The notes below the pieces were generated by a model. The model ran no database searches and was not told the origin of the DNA. It worked only from the letters and a program-made list of their open reading frames with translations. Shown in pieces: positions 46,799 through 59,400 of a stretch of DNA of 64,000 bases. This stretch comes from Rhytidiadelphus loreus (taxonomy: Eukaryota > Streptophyta > Bryopsida > Hypnales > Hylocomiaceae). The first letter of the stretch is position 1. Every line of letters begins with the position of its first letter. Both the position numbers and the translations under genes were made by a program. The DNA lies in assembly GCA_947034895.1 (NCBI GenBank), contig OX344762.1, positions 83,694,981-83,758,980 on the forward strand, written 5' to 3'.

Positions 46799-48879
46799 TT
46801 AAGCAATTCCACACATGTTTTAGAGTAGTAGAAGGTTATGTAAATTTATTGCCTTGTAGAAAGATAAAAATGACAAGCATTGCCAATTTTTTTTGGATTT
46901 TTTTCCTTAAATTCAAATTACTATGAATTTTGGAATCTGAAAGTTGGCCTTAATCCATATCCAATATAGGGTCTTCCAATTCTAATAATTTTGGAACTAC
47001 TTTTCTGTTGACTACTTTCTTGCTCACTAAATCAGGACATATGTCATAATTTTATAATCACAACCTTACAAAGGAGGAAAGATTGCATTCCAAACTTTAG
47101 TTGGAACCCTATTCTAGCTTGGGTTGGAAATAGCTACATCCTATAGGTTGGGTATGCACCCATGGTTCCACCATAGAAAGATTGGTTTTGCACTCATATG
47201 CATCCAATGAAGTGATCATTCAAGAGCCATTTTAAACAATAAAGTCGTGGTTTTATATGTAATAGTCATCAATTTAGAAAACTCCAGTTAATTATTTTTT
47301 AACCTCTAAACATCTAAATCCTTCTCTAGAATTCACAATTTGAAAAAAATAAATTATAACGTACCACTTGGAAGAATATTTTGGATTTCACAAACATATA
47401 AAAGTTGTAGATTTTGAATTTTAGATTCCATCCATATGGTTAGATTCACCAATGCTATCAGTAATATTTTTTTATAAATTTTCATAGGGAAATTTCAAAA
47501 GTCCTTCAAAATTCAATTACAAGAAAAATATTACCATTTTTTTGTGTAAAATTTGTCAGTGGAATGGATTCAAAATGAGGATCTCTTGACATTGTGATTT
47601 TTTAAAATTTTTGTGTTCTTTAAATTTATAACCTCATTTTTGCAAATTTAGATTTGAACTAGAGTCAATGCAATTTTGGCTTGGTCAACCACTTCACATA
47701 TATCCACATTTGTAATTTTAGAAAAATAATATACTCTACTAACAAAAAATCCAACTAATAGATAGGACAAAAACTTCATAAAGTCTCTCCACAAATCAGG
47801 ATGACTTTCATCTAAGAAGTAATGAGAATGAAATTTCAATTTCAATCTATTAGTCATCCAAAAATTGGACATCACAACTCTTCAAGGTTAAATGAAAGTG
47901 ATTCCCAATTATGTGTTAAATAAAATACAAATTCTCATGACATGGTTGTAGGTACTCAACTTATTAGGGTTGTACATGGACAAGCTATAAGTTTAACATA
48001 GATTTCTTTAATTTCAGTACTAATAGAACTTCCACATGTCATACGAATTAATAGAACATACAATGCACTATAAGCTTGGGCAAAATTCATGAGCAAATAT
48101 TATAGTCCCTTGAAATTAGATCAACATCTTATCAATACAAGTATGTCTAATGAAGGAAGTAACAGAGATGATGGGAGCTAGCACAAAATGAGAGAATTAG
48201 GAAGTAGCCAATCTAATTATTGTAAAGAGGAAGACAATTTTGAGGACAAGAAAAATGAAGAGTTGTTTGCTTGGGCTAAATAAGAAGAAGGGTCGGAATG
48301 TTTCTAGTAGATGGCTACTTTCGAAAAGAAGAACAACTTGTAGATAATTCTAGCCAAGAAATTAGAAGCACAATATGAAAGTTACATAGAATACTTTGTA
48401 GTCAACTTATTGCACAGGGTGTAGACAATGTAGTACACACTAGCAGTAGTGGAGGACCGATGAATGTGGAGGTTGAGCAATTATGGCATGCGCGAGCTAC
48501 ATATTATGATCGTACATAGAGACTATAAGCCACAACAGTTCACAAAAGGGGGCAACAGATTTGATGGCACACCAAACAACTGCAATGGACTCCAAGCGTA
48601 GGCATGTGGACCCTATTTCAATAATCTACCTCAACATGGAACTAGGCGCACAACACGGTTAGTGCATGTATAAGCACAATCAAGGACAGAGGGGCCCGCC
48701 CATTGTAGGAGTTGTTGGCGCTACAAGAGAAGGCAAGATGTGGCGTGTCCTTGGAGGTCCGAATAGGGCGGCCTCTTAGGAAGGTATTCATTCTCCCTAA
48801 ATTCCGCCATCAAAAGAACCTGCAACTCCTAGTGCACATTGAAAGAGGAATAAAATAGGAACTCAACACATGGAGAATT

Positions 48880-50020
48880 AAAAAGTACTATTGTAGATGT
48901 TGATGATGGAGTCCCCATCAAATCAATTGCTACGGATCATGAAATTTTTGCATCAATATTGAAGGGGAATATTTATGGGACTACCATACAAAGATAGAGG
49001 AATAAAATGGGGGTGCTAACACTTGAAAAAGAGAGACAACTAGTTGAATACTTGCTTAAGATGTAGAGTTTAGGATTCCCTTTAATTACTGAACAATTGA
49101 AAGAGAAGGTGGTAATACTTACACAAACAAGAGTGACCCCTTTCAAGGATGGGATCTATAAATCCTTGTTGGGTAAAATGCTTCAAAAGAAGACACCTAC
49201 AATTAACAATAAGAAGAGCCCAAGGACTAAAATAAAATAGAACCAAAACCTTGTATCTAGAATTAGTAGCTACTTTCTATGCCAATCTTCAAATGTGGTA
49301 TTACACCCACCATTAAGGTAGTATGCTCTAAAAGCGACCATTTAAGAGCTGGTCCGCCTTTTTCATAGGCTGAAGTGGACAGAATTATTTGTAGATCATT
49401 TTTCAGAGAAAGAGAAATGGATGTGGAAACTAATACAAGTGGTTTTGTATTTTTCCAAGTATTTTTAAATTACTTATAAATTTTCAAAGATTCAGGGCAT
49501 AGGCACCTATTTGTGACTATAGGTCTCCCAAAATTTGTTCACTTGCAATTTGTAAACAAATGTGCGGAAATCAAAGATAGTGATTGGCTCTTGCAATAGA
49601 AAAATAATTTTTTTTTATGCATTCAATTGTTACAGTGGTCCATTTAAGGATCACCTAGTTTCCATTTTTTCACCCCAAAATAGGAGTGGTTTGAAGAAGG
49701 CGAGCACTTTTAGAGCATACTACCTTACCACTCCCACCAAATTTGGAACTATGATGAGAGTGTTGCCCAAGCTGGCAAAAGGGGTGGGGCTTATGTTCTT
49801 GCCAAGAAACAGTCAAAGAATGTGCACATGGTCTGTCCAAATCAAAGTGAGTGGCTCTTCAATTTGTCTTGCTTCAATGCCAAAGGAGAAAGTCTACCTA
49901 ACTTCTATATTGTCAAAGGAAAAAAGAAGACAAGGAATTCTTTGAAATAAATTAGAAAAGAAGGGATTATCTTGGCTATGCAAGCTAAAGCTTTGATGAC
50001 AAATGCTTTGTTCAAGGAAT
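48880..50020 (+). pseudogene. pogo/Tigger-type transposase remnant, unit C
   Basis: Same remnant as 34380-35080, with stops and shifts. The helix-turn-helix part is at about 49015-49260 and the DDE part after 49728 reads MRV-PKLAKGVGLMF-like text in a shifted frame. It is additionally split by the 410-bp AGGTAG MITE at 49316-49725. Confidence 0.65.
49316..49725. mobile_element. AGGTAG-family MITE, TA duplication proven
   Basis: Perfect 19-bp inverted ends AGGTAGTATGCTCTAAAAG, flanked by TA (49314-49315 and 49726-49727). The empty site in unit B at 34786-34798 reads CACCATTACCAGTCC with a single TA. It is 410 bp and non-coding. A TA target fits the Tc1/mariner/pogo group, whose decayed transposase it interrupts here. 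Confidence 0.9.
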
Positions 50021-51558
50021 GAATGCTTCACATCTTGTTCATAATTTCTAAGTTATACCTTGTCAACGTAATCCAATACAAGAAATGTGTTTTCCTTGAA
50101 ACTTGATTTTGACTTTGAAAATTATTTTTATTGCTCTTAAGAAAAACTTGAAAAATGAAGTTTTTTAAGTTTATGAAAATTATTCTAATGTGCTTGAGAA
50201 TTTTGAAAATTTTACTAAAAATGAGTAAAGGAATACATCAACTTATTAAAATCTGTGCTTTAGAATTTTGAAAACTTTACTACAGATGAATAAATGAGTA
50301 TGTTATTCCATTTTGAAGTTGGTGATTAGTAACCATGTTTCTAATGACAAACTCACATCGAAATTTTCTTAGCATTGGAATGTTCTATACTAGTAATGAT
50401 GTTCTTCTATTTTTAAATTTGCACATCTTTTAAAGTAATTATGTTTGTATTTGAAATGAAATTTCTTCACTTGTTCTTGAAGAATTTATATTAATTTAGA
50501 ATTTCCTAAAAAGAAACTAGAAATCTTATATCATATATTTGACATGTAATTTCATCTTTGAAAACTCAGAATTTCACTAATAAATAGCAAAAAATGGAGT
50601 GAAGAATTTGGAGGTTTGAATACACTACCATGGGCTCTATGTTAAGATATCATGAAGATCTTGTGAAGGAGATAAGAAAAATATAACTACTCTAATTTAT
50701 CCAATAGTGCACATGTGTGACACTAATTTACCAAGGTTACATTATCTTATTACTAAAATATCAAAATATTAATATATTGTACTATTTTCACAAGCCTTTA
50801 TTTGTATTGACATGAACTTTACATCCCCACAAATAGGCTAAGCGAGTGTAAGAGACATGAGTTAACATATAAATTTAGTGAAGTGAGTTTTTGACAAAAT
50901 AGAATCATAAAAGCAAGATTCATTTCAGTATTTTACGTGTCTGAGATTGTTTGGCAACAAGAAACTAAGGCAAAGACAAACAATTCCTTTCACTATGAGT
51001 GGACCAAGGAATTGCTTTTGCACTCTAAATTTTTCACAATTTTGTTTTAGACAATGTATTGAAGAGTTAAAAGATTATTAAACATGGACTAAATTAATCC
51101 TAGAGGAGGACACCACAAACACTAAGTGTCTAATAGATGACAAAAAATCCTTCTATGTAGGTCAAAAGTGTAGATGTTCATCTTTGGAATTTTGTAAGAA
51201 AAAAGTAGGTTTTGCACAATAATTTTAGCTCCAATGAGTAATCTTAGTTCTTTTTAAGCAAATGATTCACATGGTTTGTACCCAAAAGGTTGATTTTCAC
51301 AATGACTAGCCTATCCTTTGGGGGTTAATGCCAACTTCTTGTATTGAATCACAAACTTTCCCTTGATGTCTTTTGCTTAATTTGCAGGGACCCAATCAAT
51401 TTATAAGAAATAAGTTGCTCCTAACCACCAATAATAGCAATGGAGAGATAGTTTGACATCCCAACTTGACATTCTTGCTAACTCAAGATGGATATTCCGC
51501 AAACCATTATTTTTTGCTATTGTACCTTGTTACTAATATTGGACTATCAAATTTATAT

Positions 51559-51808
51559 CATTAGATGTGATTTACCTACTGGAAAGGGCTATGAGTTCCC
51601 AAGTGGGGAATCCTGTTCACGAGCTCTACTGACCTAGCCAAGAGACTGCCACGTCGTTTTTTTTTTATTTTAAAAAAGGCTTAACTTTATTTTTCATTTT
51701 AAGGAATTGAAAAAAAAAATTGGCATCAATGTTTGATGGGGCCCCGGGGGAACGGAGCTAGGAACAACCCTGAAATGGCCCTCCGGCCCCCCCGGATCCC
51801 ATCTAATG
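51559..51808. mobile_element. CATTAG element, copy 3, no target duplication
   Basis: Begins CATTAGATGTGATTTACC and ends in the complement of CATTAGATGGGATCC. It is 250 bp. Unit D (about 61563) reads CAAATTTTCATATTTTCTTG where the filled site reads CAAATTTATAT, element, ATTTTCTTG. Joining the flanks gives the empty site length exactly, with two substitutions, so no bases are duplicated. Confidence 0.8.
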
Positions 51809-52022
51809 ATTTTCTTGTTGGCAAGCTAAAGGAGATTCCAAACTTTGAAAGATTCCAACATTATAATTATACCTTATACGAAAGTTATGAAGGATTAAAG
51901 TGTTTTTTGGATAGAGGTTCCAAAATCATTTTTTCCATACATGTACATATTGATTTGGAAAATCTACATTGAGTGATGATGGCAATTTCGGGTCAATGGC
52001 ACATTTGGGATTCCCACCTTAA

Positions 52023-52596
52023 CCCCTTAAGGACAATTGTCCATTGAATGGACAATTGGTAGTCTAGGTAGGTACCTATGAAGTCAATTTTGGTTGGATG
52101 TTCATGAAATTTTGACACAAGGTGTGAACATGTATCATGTAAGTGGGAATTTAATTTTTTTTTTGATCGGGTGCCTAGATAAAAAGTTACGCTACCTTGA
52201 ACTTTTTTGATAGCTTAGGTAGCTTTGGGAAACTTTTGCAAAACTCGTCCTTTACTTTTGAAATTTGGTAGGTATGTAACTTACATGATACAAGATGCAA
52301 ATGTCAAAAAACACAACCATGTTTAGTGTAAAAATCTCACTCTAGGAGGTGTTAAGACTATTGGCTCTATTGGGCAAGGTCGGAAAAAAAAATTCTTCTA
52401 ATTTCAAATGTTATAATCTTTCAATCTATGTAGACAAAGTTTTTGAAATTTCTTCCACACATTTCCATAGTAATCAAGTAAAAATTTATACAATTCAATT
52501 TTGATTTAAAACTCTTTTTTTCATTTTTTTCTTACTATCCTAAAAAGTCGCAATTTTTCACGATTCTGCCTAAATTATGCCTCTGAGCTTTAGGGG
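52023..52596. mobile_element. TTAA-flanked element with CCCCTTAAGG end
   Basis: Starts CCCCTTAAGGACAATTG and ends GAGCTTTAGGGG, with TTAA at 52019-52022 and 52597-52600. It is 574 bp. The related unit D copy is 62604-63179, the unit B copy is 37163-37709, and older scattered copies lie at 16370-16920 and 27090-27330. Non-coding. Confidence 0.7.
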
Positions 52597-52816
52597 TTAA
52601 GGTAGATCATCCTAATACAACTTAAATATTCTATCTACTTGGGCACCTTGGAGAAGCTATTTGTTAGCTCACATATTTTTCTAGAGGATTGAGAAGTTTG
52701 AGAGAAGTCATTTGCAAGTAGAATCAAGACATTTCAACAAGAAATGAATCAGTTTTTGTGATTTCTCAAAGTTAGTTGGGACTAAATTAGTTGAAGCTTG
52801 GGTAGACCCATGTTAA

Positions 52817-53254
52817 AGTAAAACAACCCATTGCAATCAAATGACCCATAACAGACACTTAATGACTCTATGGTGGTTTTTCAAACCATAATCAATGTCT
52901 TTCATGATAGTTATGGAATGATTGATGACCTCAATAGGTACTTCCAATTTTTCAGTGTAAAATTCATTGTAAGAATTGATTTTGAGGCCTTGCATGCTAG
53001 AAAATATTGTGATTGTATTGAGTAGGTAAGATGAGCATATTGAATTCAGTTTTTGTTGGTTATGGGTAGCCTACATACTCTTTTGGGTTGATCACTTAAA
53101 AAATTCATAACAAATCCATAGATTGTTTGAAAAATATAATTTCAAATGTCCTCACTATTTCTCACATTTGTCTTCATATGGAAAAAAATTTGAAAAATTT
53201 CAGCAATGCGATGAGGGCAGACTCCTAATTCTGACCACAATGGGTTGTTTTACC
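52817..53254. mobile_element. GGTAAA-CAACCCATTG MITE, second copy, TTAA duplication proven
   Basis: Ends are AGTAAAACAACCCATTG on the left and, as reverse complement, GGTAAAACAACCCATTG on the right. TTAA is at 52813-52816 and 53255-53258. Units B (37926) and D (63399) have the empty site CCCATGTTAAACCACA. It is 438 bp, from the same family as 1065-1525. Confidence 0.93.
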
Positions 53255-53765
53255 TTAAACCACATGTTGATATTTCCCCTCCCCCAAGTAAATTGTCATG
53301 ATGCTAAATTAGTTTTGCTAAGATTGTCGTACTCAATAACACAAATGGGAAGGTACAATAGATTTTGGAATTGGGTGACGGACGCAAATGGGAGGTTCCA
53401 GTAAATGTCAGAATTGGGTGACGAATTGTACTACGTTACATGCTGATCCTGCAGAGAAAAAATTGGCACAGAAAGATTGATCTACAGTCCAGTAACCCAT
53501 CTTTCCTTGGCCATTTGTGCTGTAAACATCTGAATTTTTGGCCAGCTTTCTAAGACGCTGCGTAATAATGATTCTCATGCAATACCAATACTCTAGCTAT
53601 TGTAAGCTTAGTATCTTGCTTCATGCAACCTACATTCATGTGATTTGTTCACAGGCTTAACATAATTATTGCTTGATTCACCCTCGATGATTCATTGTAT
53701 TCAAAGATATGACTGGCTTTTGGAATTTTGGAAATGTGGACTTGTCGACTTTCTATTTTTTCATG

Positions 53766-54010
53766 TACTTTCTCCTGCGTGTCAGAAATGCTCAGCGTTT
53801 TCAAGTTCTTGGAACTTCATCCCCAGCTGAGGCCAGACTTCAATAAGCTTAAGATCATGTGCAAATAGTTGGACCTGGGTTCACAACTTGGCAAGAGCAT
53901 TTGTGGAACGAAACCAGGATCGGACTTAGCACTATTACAAAGCCTACTATGAAGCATCTTCGCGGACCGACTTCTAGCTTTCCAAGCAGTAGTGCATTAG
54001 AAACAGAACA
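53766..54010. other. Local inversion at the 5' side of the unit C gene A copy
   Basis: This 245-bp stretch is the reverse complement of the segment that in unit B runs from TGTTCTGTTTCTAATGC (about 38480) to CAGGAGAAAGT (about 38733), minus small gaps. The sequence on both sides is in normal orientation. The inversion removes the exon 2 acceptor and first codons of the gene A copy. Confidence 0.85.
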
Positions 54011-54928
54011 ATGAAAGACAGGCACACCAAAAGAAATTTTAGTCACATACGGCACGTACGACCCTTACTACAAGGACTTGACCAAGCCTCAGAAGCACGA
54101 GTCACTCTCGCATGCGGACTATCATGGAAAAGAGTTTTGGCGAACTGACATTGCCAGTGCAATAAAGCGAGATGAAGAGCAACGGAGAGCTCGGGAGGAG
54201 GTAAGTAATTTTGAACACTTCGCAGAACCCTCCAACCCCATAAACCAGTGCCTTCGAAGACAACACTTACATCTATTCATACTCGATCGTTTCATTTACT
54301 TTGCTGGGATGAGATTTGGTCTTCAGAATCTGAAGTTCTTGACCAGTTTACAGAATCAGTCATCAGTTCTCTGAGATTTCGCAAATTTCAGGCGCTGATT
54401 GCAATTTGGGCCAACGAAGAAGCATGGAGACGACACAAAGCAACGACGATGAGGGAGATGAGGTATATCGCCTACATCGACTTGAACGAAAGGATACAAA
54501 AGGTCAGCCGCTGCAGCAGCAATTAATAGAAGTGGTGCCCCTCATATCAATATAATCACTCGGCAGGCTCTTGGAGTAGACGGGACTCCAGTAGACGAAT
54601 GCCCTATCCATGATTACCTCGACAAAGTTTCCAAGGTTCAGTTTTCATGGCGACAAGCCGTGGAAGCTCCTGCCTTGTTAGTTGCACTGTCGGGGCTTTG
54701 TTTACAATCCACTATTCGCTGCACGTTAGTTCAATGAAATCTGGAAGTTGGATGATTGCAGATATAAAACAATCCAACGGAAACTGATGCTGCGGGAGAA
54801 GATGAGCGGGGCTCCAATATCCTGGACAGAGAATCCTCCCGGTCTGGAATTACCATCATGGCACATCAACACCTCGATAGGAGCGCTCACATATGGTTGG
54901 TCTCCTCGGCGTCATCAACTCTCAGTAA
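54011..54928 (+). pseudogene. Gene A paralogue, unit C, disrupted
   Basis: Exon 1 is absent and the exon 2 acceptor is lost to the adjacent inversion. A GTAC insertion relative to gene A and an 8-bp loss relative to unit B disturb the start of exon 2, although the stretch from KPQKHESLSHAD to RAREE is still open and ends at a GTAAGT donor. Exon 3 (from about 54392) is open to a changed tail that stops at CAGCAATTAATAG. Exon 4 has internal deletions (GGGGCTCCAATATCCTGG). It is not able to encode the gene A product. Confidence 0.8.
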
Positions 54929-55684
54929 ATCAGGCACAAGTGCCAGGAGCTAGCACGGCACTCTTCAGATTAGATTGAACACAGGCATACCAACTGCAGT
55001 GACTTCACGTTTTAACTCGGTTTCGGTCAAGAGCATGGAAGCGACGGTCGGCAGTTTCAAGAACTATCACAGGTACTGCTCAGCACTTTCCAATTTGAGG
55101 AAAACACCAGTTCTGAAGGTGATGGCATCCAAAATTCAATGAGTTCAACAGTTTTAACTGTAAAGGAATAACATAGCATAGATTTATTGCAGTTGTGCCA
55201 ATCGGGTCAGACCGACATTAAGCTCCTTCACGAACAACCATATACTATCATGGTAACCAACAAACAGATGATTACGTAGCGATTCAGCTGTGGCAAGGTA
55301 TTTCTATTCCATACCAAACTTCTCTTACCCTTTCCTGAAGTCCTACTCTCGAACTAGCTCATCGATTGATTCTGCACACAAGAAACCGTTCTCTTTTTCT
55401 CCGAAAAGGAATGTAAGAGTATCCTTGAAGAGAAGAAAACAACAGTATCTTGTGTGTAAATTCAGCATAACTTGCTTTCTCGCAGATAAACCAAGCCAAA
55501 GGTGATTTACAAGCAAGACAGCATGTGAGACTAATTCTACCGCCGAAATCGACCAAGGTAATCTACCATCCTACTCTAAAACACACTTAGGGCTTCAGTG
55601 AAGCCGACAATGATCAAGCACTACAAGCTCAAATGATCTTATTTATCTACGATGACCGATGTGGCACGAACGTTCATCTCAGAG

Positions 55685-56164
55685 TTAGAACAATGCTTTC
55701 CAAACTACAGCTCCCGCTCCCGCAACAGCTCCCGCGGTCAGCACAGCTGGCGCTCCAAGAAGTACACCACCACCCATAGCAGCCGCTTGGACTGCGGAGT
55801 AAAGCGACCCTGCCGCTACGGCACCACCATTGGCGATGGCGGTGCTGCTCATCCAAGCAGCTGCGTAAGAACCCGCTGCAGGTCCAATAGCTGTAAACCC
55901 GACGACCTTCAACGTTAATACACCAGCCGTCGATGCCGCCAGAGCACCGGCTGCTGCACCTCCTGTTGCCTCCACAACTCCTTTCGCTGCAGGGCCAACG
56001 TATTTCAGAATGTGCCCACTTTGGGACACTGCGCCGACTACGGCGTTCCCCGCTGCGCCCGCAACAGCTGCGGTCCCTGTTAGAATCACAGGAACAGCAC
56101 CAACAGTGTATGTAGCAGCACTTGCGACTCCGTTTGCAACGGAACTCACCATAGACGACGCCAT
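55685..56164 (-). CDS. IFI6/IFI27-like membrane protein, copy 3
   Basis: From ATG at 56164 the frame runs 159 residues to TAA. It has the family core VVGFTAIGPAAG and IANGGAVAAGSLYSAVQAAA and the end VVWKALF, and keeps the middle segment (AAKGVVEATGGAAAGALAAS) that copy 2 has lost. It is more similar to copy 2 than to copy 1 in the flanks (TTCATCTCAGAGTTAG after the stop). The in-frame upstream extension NSLDEGVDDLGVDLERS is again present without stops. It is Ala/Gly-rich and hydrophobic, probably in an organelle or ER membrane by analogy with animal members; function here unknown. Confidence 0.75.
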   Translation of the reverse strand: MASSMVSSVANGVASAATYTVGAVPVILTGTAAVAGAAGNAVVGAVSQSGHILKYVGPAAKGVVEATGGAAAGALAASTAGVLTLKVVGFTAIGPAAGSYAAAWMSSTAIANGGAVAAGSLYSAVQAAAMGGGVLLGAPAVLTAGAVAGAGAVVWKALF

Positions 56165-56706
56165 CGATCGTTCAAGATCAACTCCAAGATCATCAACACC
56201 TTCGTCTAGAGAATTCACAGAAAGTCGATTACCACAACACTCGCTATCACGATTTGGTTCGGAGCAAAGGGGAGCGTTATATGTGCATCCTACGTGATCA
56301 ATTTGCCTACATCACTGCTTAGGTGCAACTGAAGCACCACCGTGATGAAATTCTACTCAGTTTCTGATGAATGCTCACAGATTTCTGTTTCAACTCTCGC
56401 ATTTATCACCGATCCAATGAACAGAATCATGGATGAAGCGTGGGTTTGCAGGATTTAACTTACATATTCTTCGTGCATGAAATGTTTGTACAAGCAAAGA
56501 CTTGATGGCTTAGTGTCTGCAATTGCCTTCGCCCAATCGGTGTATGGCGTGAGATCTGGCCGTCCGTGACTGAGTGGTTGGGATTCGAGCCACCGTCACC
56601 TAATGTCGTCTTCTACCACCAACTGTGAAATTCGATGTGCAGACAGTGAGTGTCCTTGGGATTGAATTGCTTTACAGTAGAAGGCTCGAGAAGAGTTTGG
56701 GCATCA

Positions 56707-57116
56707 AGGTAGGAGGCTCAGAAATGGTGCATCTAAAGGCTGGTCTGCCTTTTTCATGTATTTCTTCGAACGGGAATATTTTTAGCTCATTTTTCAGACA
56801 AAGAAAAATTGATGAGGAATCTAACCCAAGTGGTTTCATATTTTTCCAAAGATTTTTGAATTACTTATGAATTTTCAAACGAGTTGGGTCATAGGTCCCT
56901 ATTTGTGACCCTAGATCTTTCATGAATGGTTCACTTACAATTCTAAATAAAAATGGAGAAAACACAGAGAATGATTGGCTCTTACAATTAATAATGTTTT
57001 TTTCCTTGGTTCATTCAATGAATGTACTTGTCAATTTCAGAACTTTAGATGCACCATTTCATAGCCATTTATAGGAGCCATTCTTAAAGCCCGCACTGTT
57101 TTACAGCCTCCTACCT
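56707..57116. mobile_element. AGGTAG-family MITE at the end of the unit C gene block
   Basis: Duplicate of 45056-45465 with the same ends and an almost identical interior, marking the unit C/D junction. It contains an 81-codon chance frame identical in both copies, which reflects recent duplication and not coding. Confidence 0.75.
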
Positions 57117-58439
57117 TAACCCTTAAATGTGGAGGAGGATGTCTTGCAAAGAATCGTTTTAGTAAGACAAAAGTGCAACTATTCATCCTCAAAATTTTGT
57201 TGTGAAAAGGGGAGGTTTTCTACAATAGTTCGACTTCCAATGAGTACTTTTTGCAATTCTATAAGTGAATGATTCACATGGTAACCAAAGGGATGATTTC
57301 CATGATCACCCATCCGTCCTTTAAGGGTTAAGAACTGCCCCTACAAATGTGGTTAAAATGGAGCAGAAGGTACCTAAAGTGGAATAAGATGCATGTGGAC
57401 ATGTGGTGAGATACTTGGGTTCTATCTACATGGTTTTAGGCTATTTACGAGGTGAAAGGGGTGACTAGAATGATTAGTCTTTGGTTGTACTTCACTTCTT
57501 AAAGATGTAGACCATAAAGACTATTAGAGTTAATGGAGTACAGGGAAATCACATTTAGAGTGGGCATTGCATCGAATGACAATGTTTTCTAGATTATTGT
57601 TTGAGAGCCATGAGATATGGTAGAATCACCTATAGTTGACCACTTAAGCAATTCCACACATGTTCTAGAGTAGTACAAGGCTATGTAAGTATATTGCCCT
57701 ATAGAAAGATAAAAATGATAGACATTGCCAATTTTTCAAAAGTCCTTCAAATTTTGATTACAAGCAAAATATTATCATTTTTTTTTGTACAATTTGTTAG
57801 AATGGATTTAAAATGACATTCTCTTTACACTATGATTTTTTTAAATTTTTGTGTTTTTTAAATTTATGACCTCATTTTTGCAAATCTAGATTTGAACTAG
57901 AGTCAATGCAATTTTGGCATGGTCAACCACTTCACATATATCTACATTTGTAATTTTAGAAAAATAATATACTCTACTAACAAAAAATCCAACCATTAGA
58001 TAGGACAAAAACTTCATAAAGTCTCTCCACAAATTAGGATGACTTTCATCCAAGAAGTAATGAGAATGAAATTTGAATTTCAATCTATTAGTCATCCAAA
58101 AATTGGACATCACAACTCTTGAAGGTTAAAAGAATGTAGTTCCTAATTATGTGTTAAATAAAATACAAATTCCTATGACATGACTGTTGGTACTCAACTT
58201 ACTGGGATGTGCATGGACAAGCTATAAGCTTAACTTTGATTTCTATAAGTTTAGTACTAATAGAACTTCCACATGTCACACAAATTAATAGAACATACAA
58301 TGCACAATGAGCTTGGGTAAAATTCATGAGCAAATATTGTAGTCCCTTGAAATTAGATCAACATCTGATCGATATTAGTATGTCTGATGAAGAGATGATG
58401 GGAGCTAGCACAGAATGAGAGAATTGAGAAGTAGCCAAT

Positions 58440-59400
58440 CTGATTATTGTAAAAAGGAAGACAATTTTGAGGACTAGAAAAATGAAGAGTTGTTTGCTTG
58501 GGCTAAGCGAGAAGAAGGGCTAGAATGTTTCTAGGAGATGGCTACTTTTGAAAGGAAGAACAACTTGGCAAATAATTCTAGCCAAGAAATTAGAAGCACA
58601 ATACAAGAGTCACATAGAATACTTTGCAGTCAGCCCATTGTACATGGAGTATGCAATGTAGTACACAGAAAACCCAATGATGGCAGAATTGGGGCATAGT
58701 AGTAGTGGAGGACCAATGAAATGTAGAAGTTGAGCAATTACGGCATGCAGGAGCTAAATGTAATGATTGTACGCAAAGACTATAAGCCACAACAATTCAC
58801 AGAAGGGGGCAATGGATTCAACGGCACAACAAACGGTTGTCATGGACTCAAAGTATAGGCATATGGACCCTACGTCAACACTCTGCCTCAACATGGAGCT
58901 GGGCGCACTATAAGGCTAGCGCATGTGTAAGCACAAAGATAGAGGGCCCCGCCCATAGTGGAAGGAGTTGTTGGCACTACAAGAGAAGGCAGGATGTGGC
59001 ATGCCCATGGAGGTCCCAACAAGGCGGTGTCTTAGGAAGGTATTCATTCTCCCTATATTCCGCCTTCAAGAGAATCTGCAACTCCTAGTGCATATCATAA
59101 GAGGAATAAAACGAGAACTAAACAAATGGAGAATTAAAAAGTGCTATTGTAGATGTTGATGATGGGGTCCCCATCAGATCAATTGTGAAATTTTTGCATC
59201 AATATTGAGGGGGAATATTTATGGGACTACCCTACAAAAGAGGAGGGATAAAATGGGGGTGCTAACACTTGAAGAAGATAGACAACTAGTTGAATACTTG
59301 CTTAAGATGTAGACTTTAGGATTCCCTTCTATATTCTCAAAGGAAAAAAGAAGACAAGGAATTCTTTGAAATAAATTGGAAAAGAAGGGATTGTCTTAGC
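58440..59400 (+). pseudogene. pogo/Tigger-type transposase remnant, unit D
   Basis: Same lineage as the remnants in B and C, but with about 400 bp deleted: AGGATTCCCTT (equivalent to 34570) joins directly to CTATATTCTCAAAGG (equivalent to 34970), removing most of the helix-turn-helix and DDE text. Stops are frequent. Confidence 0.6.

Larger units (their letters stand above)
45470..57116. repeat. Tandem segmental duplication, unit C
   Basis: About 11.6 kb, in the same order as unit B: pogo remnant, TTAA elements, gene block. The stretch from about 44.68 to 45.99 kb and its partner 56.32 to 57.64 kb differ at only a few bases by eye, while other parts are more diverged. This indicates a recent exchange or a recent duplication boundary there. 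Confidence 0.85.

Noticed and set aside
47648..47875. 75-codon minus-strand frame with near-identical partner at 57886-58113
   Set aside because: Both lie in duplicated intergenic DNA, the unit B counterpart is not open in the same way, and there is no domain; similarity reflects the segmental duplication.
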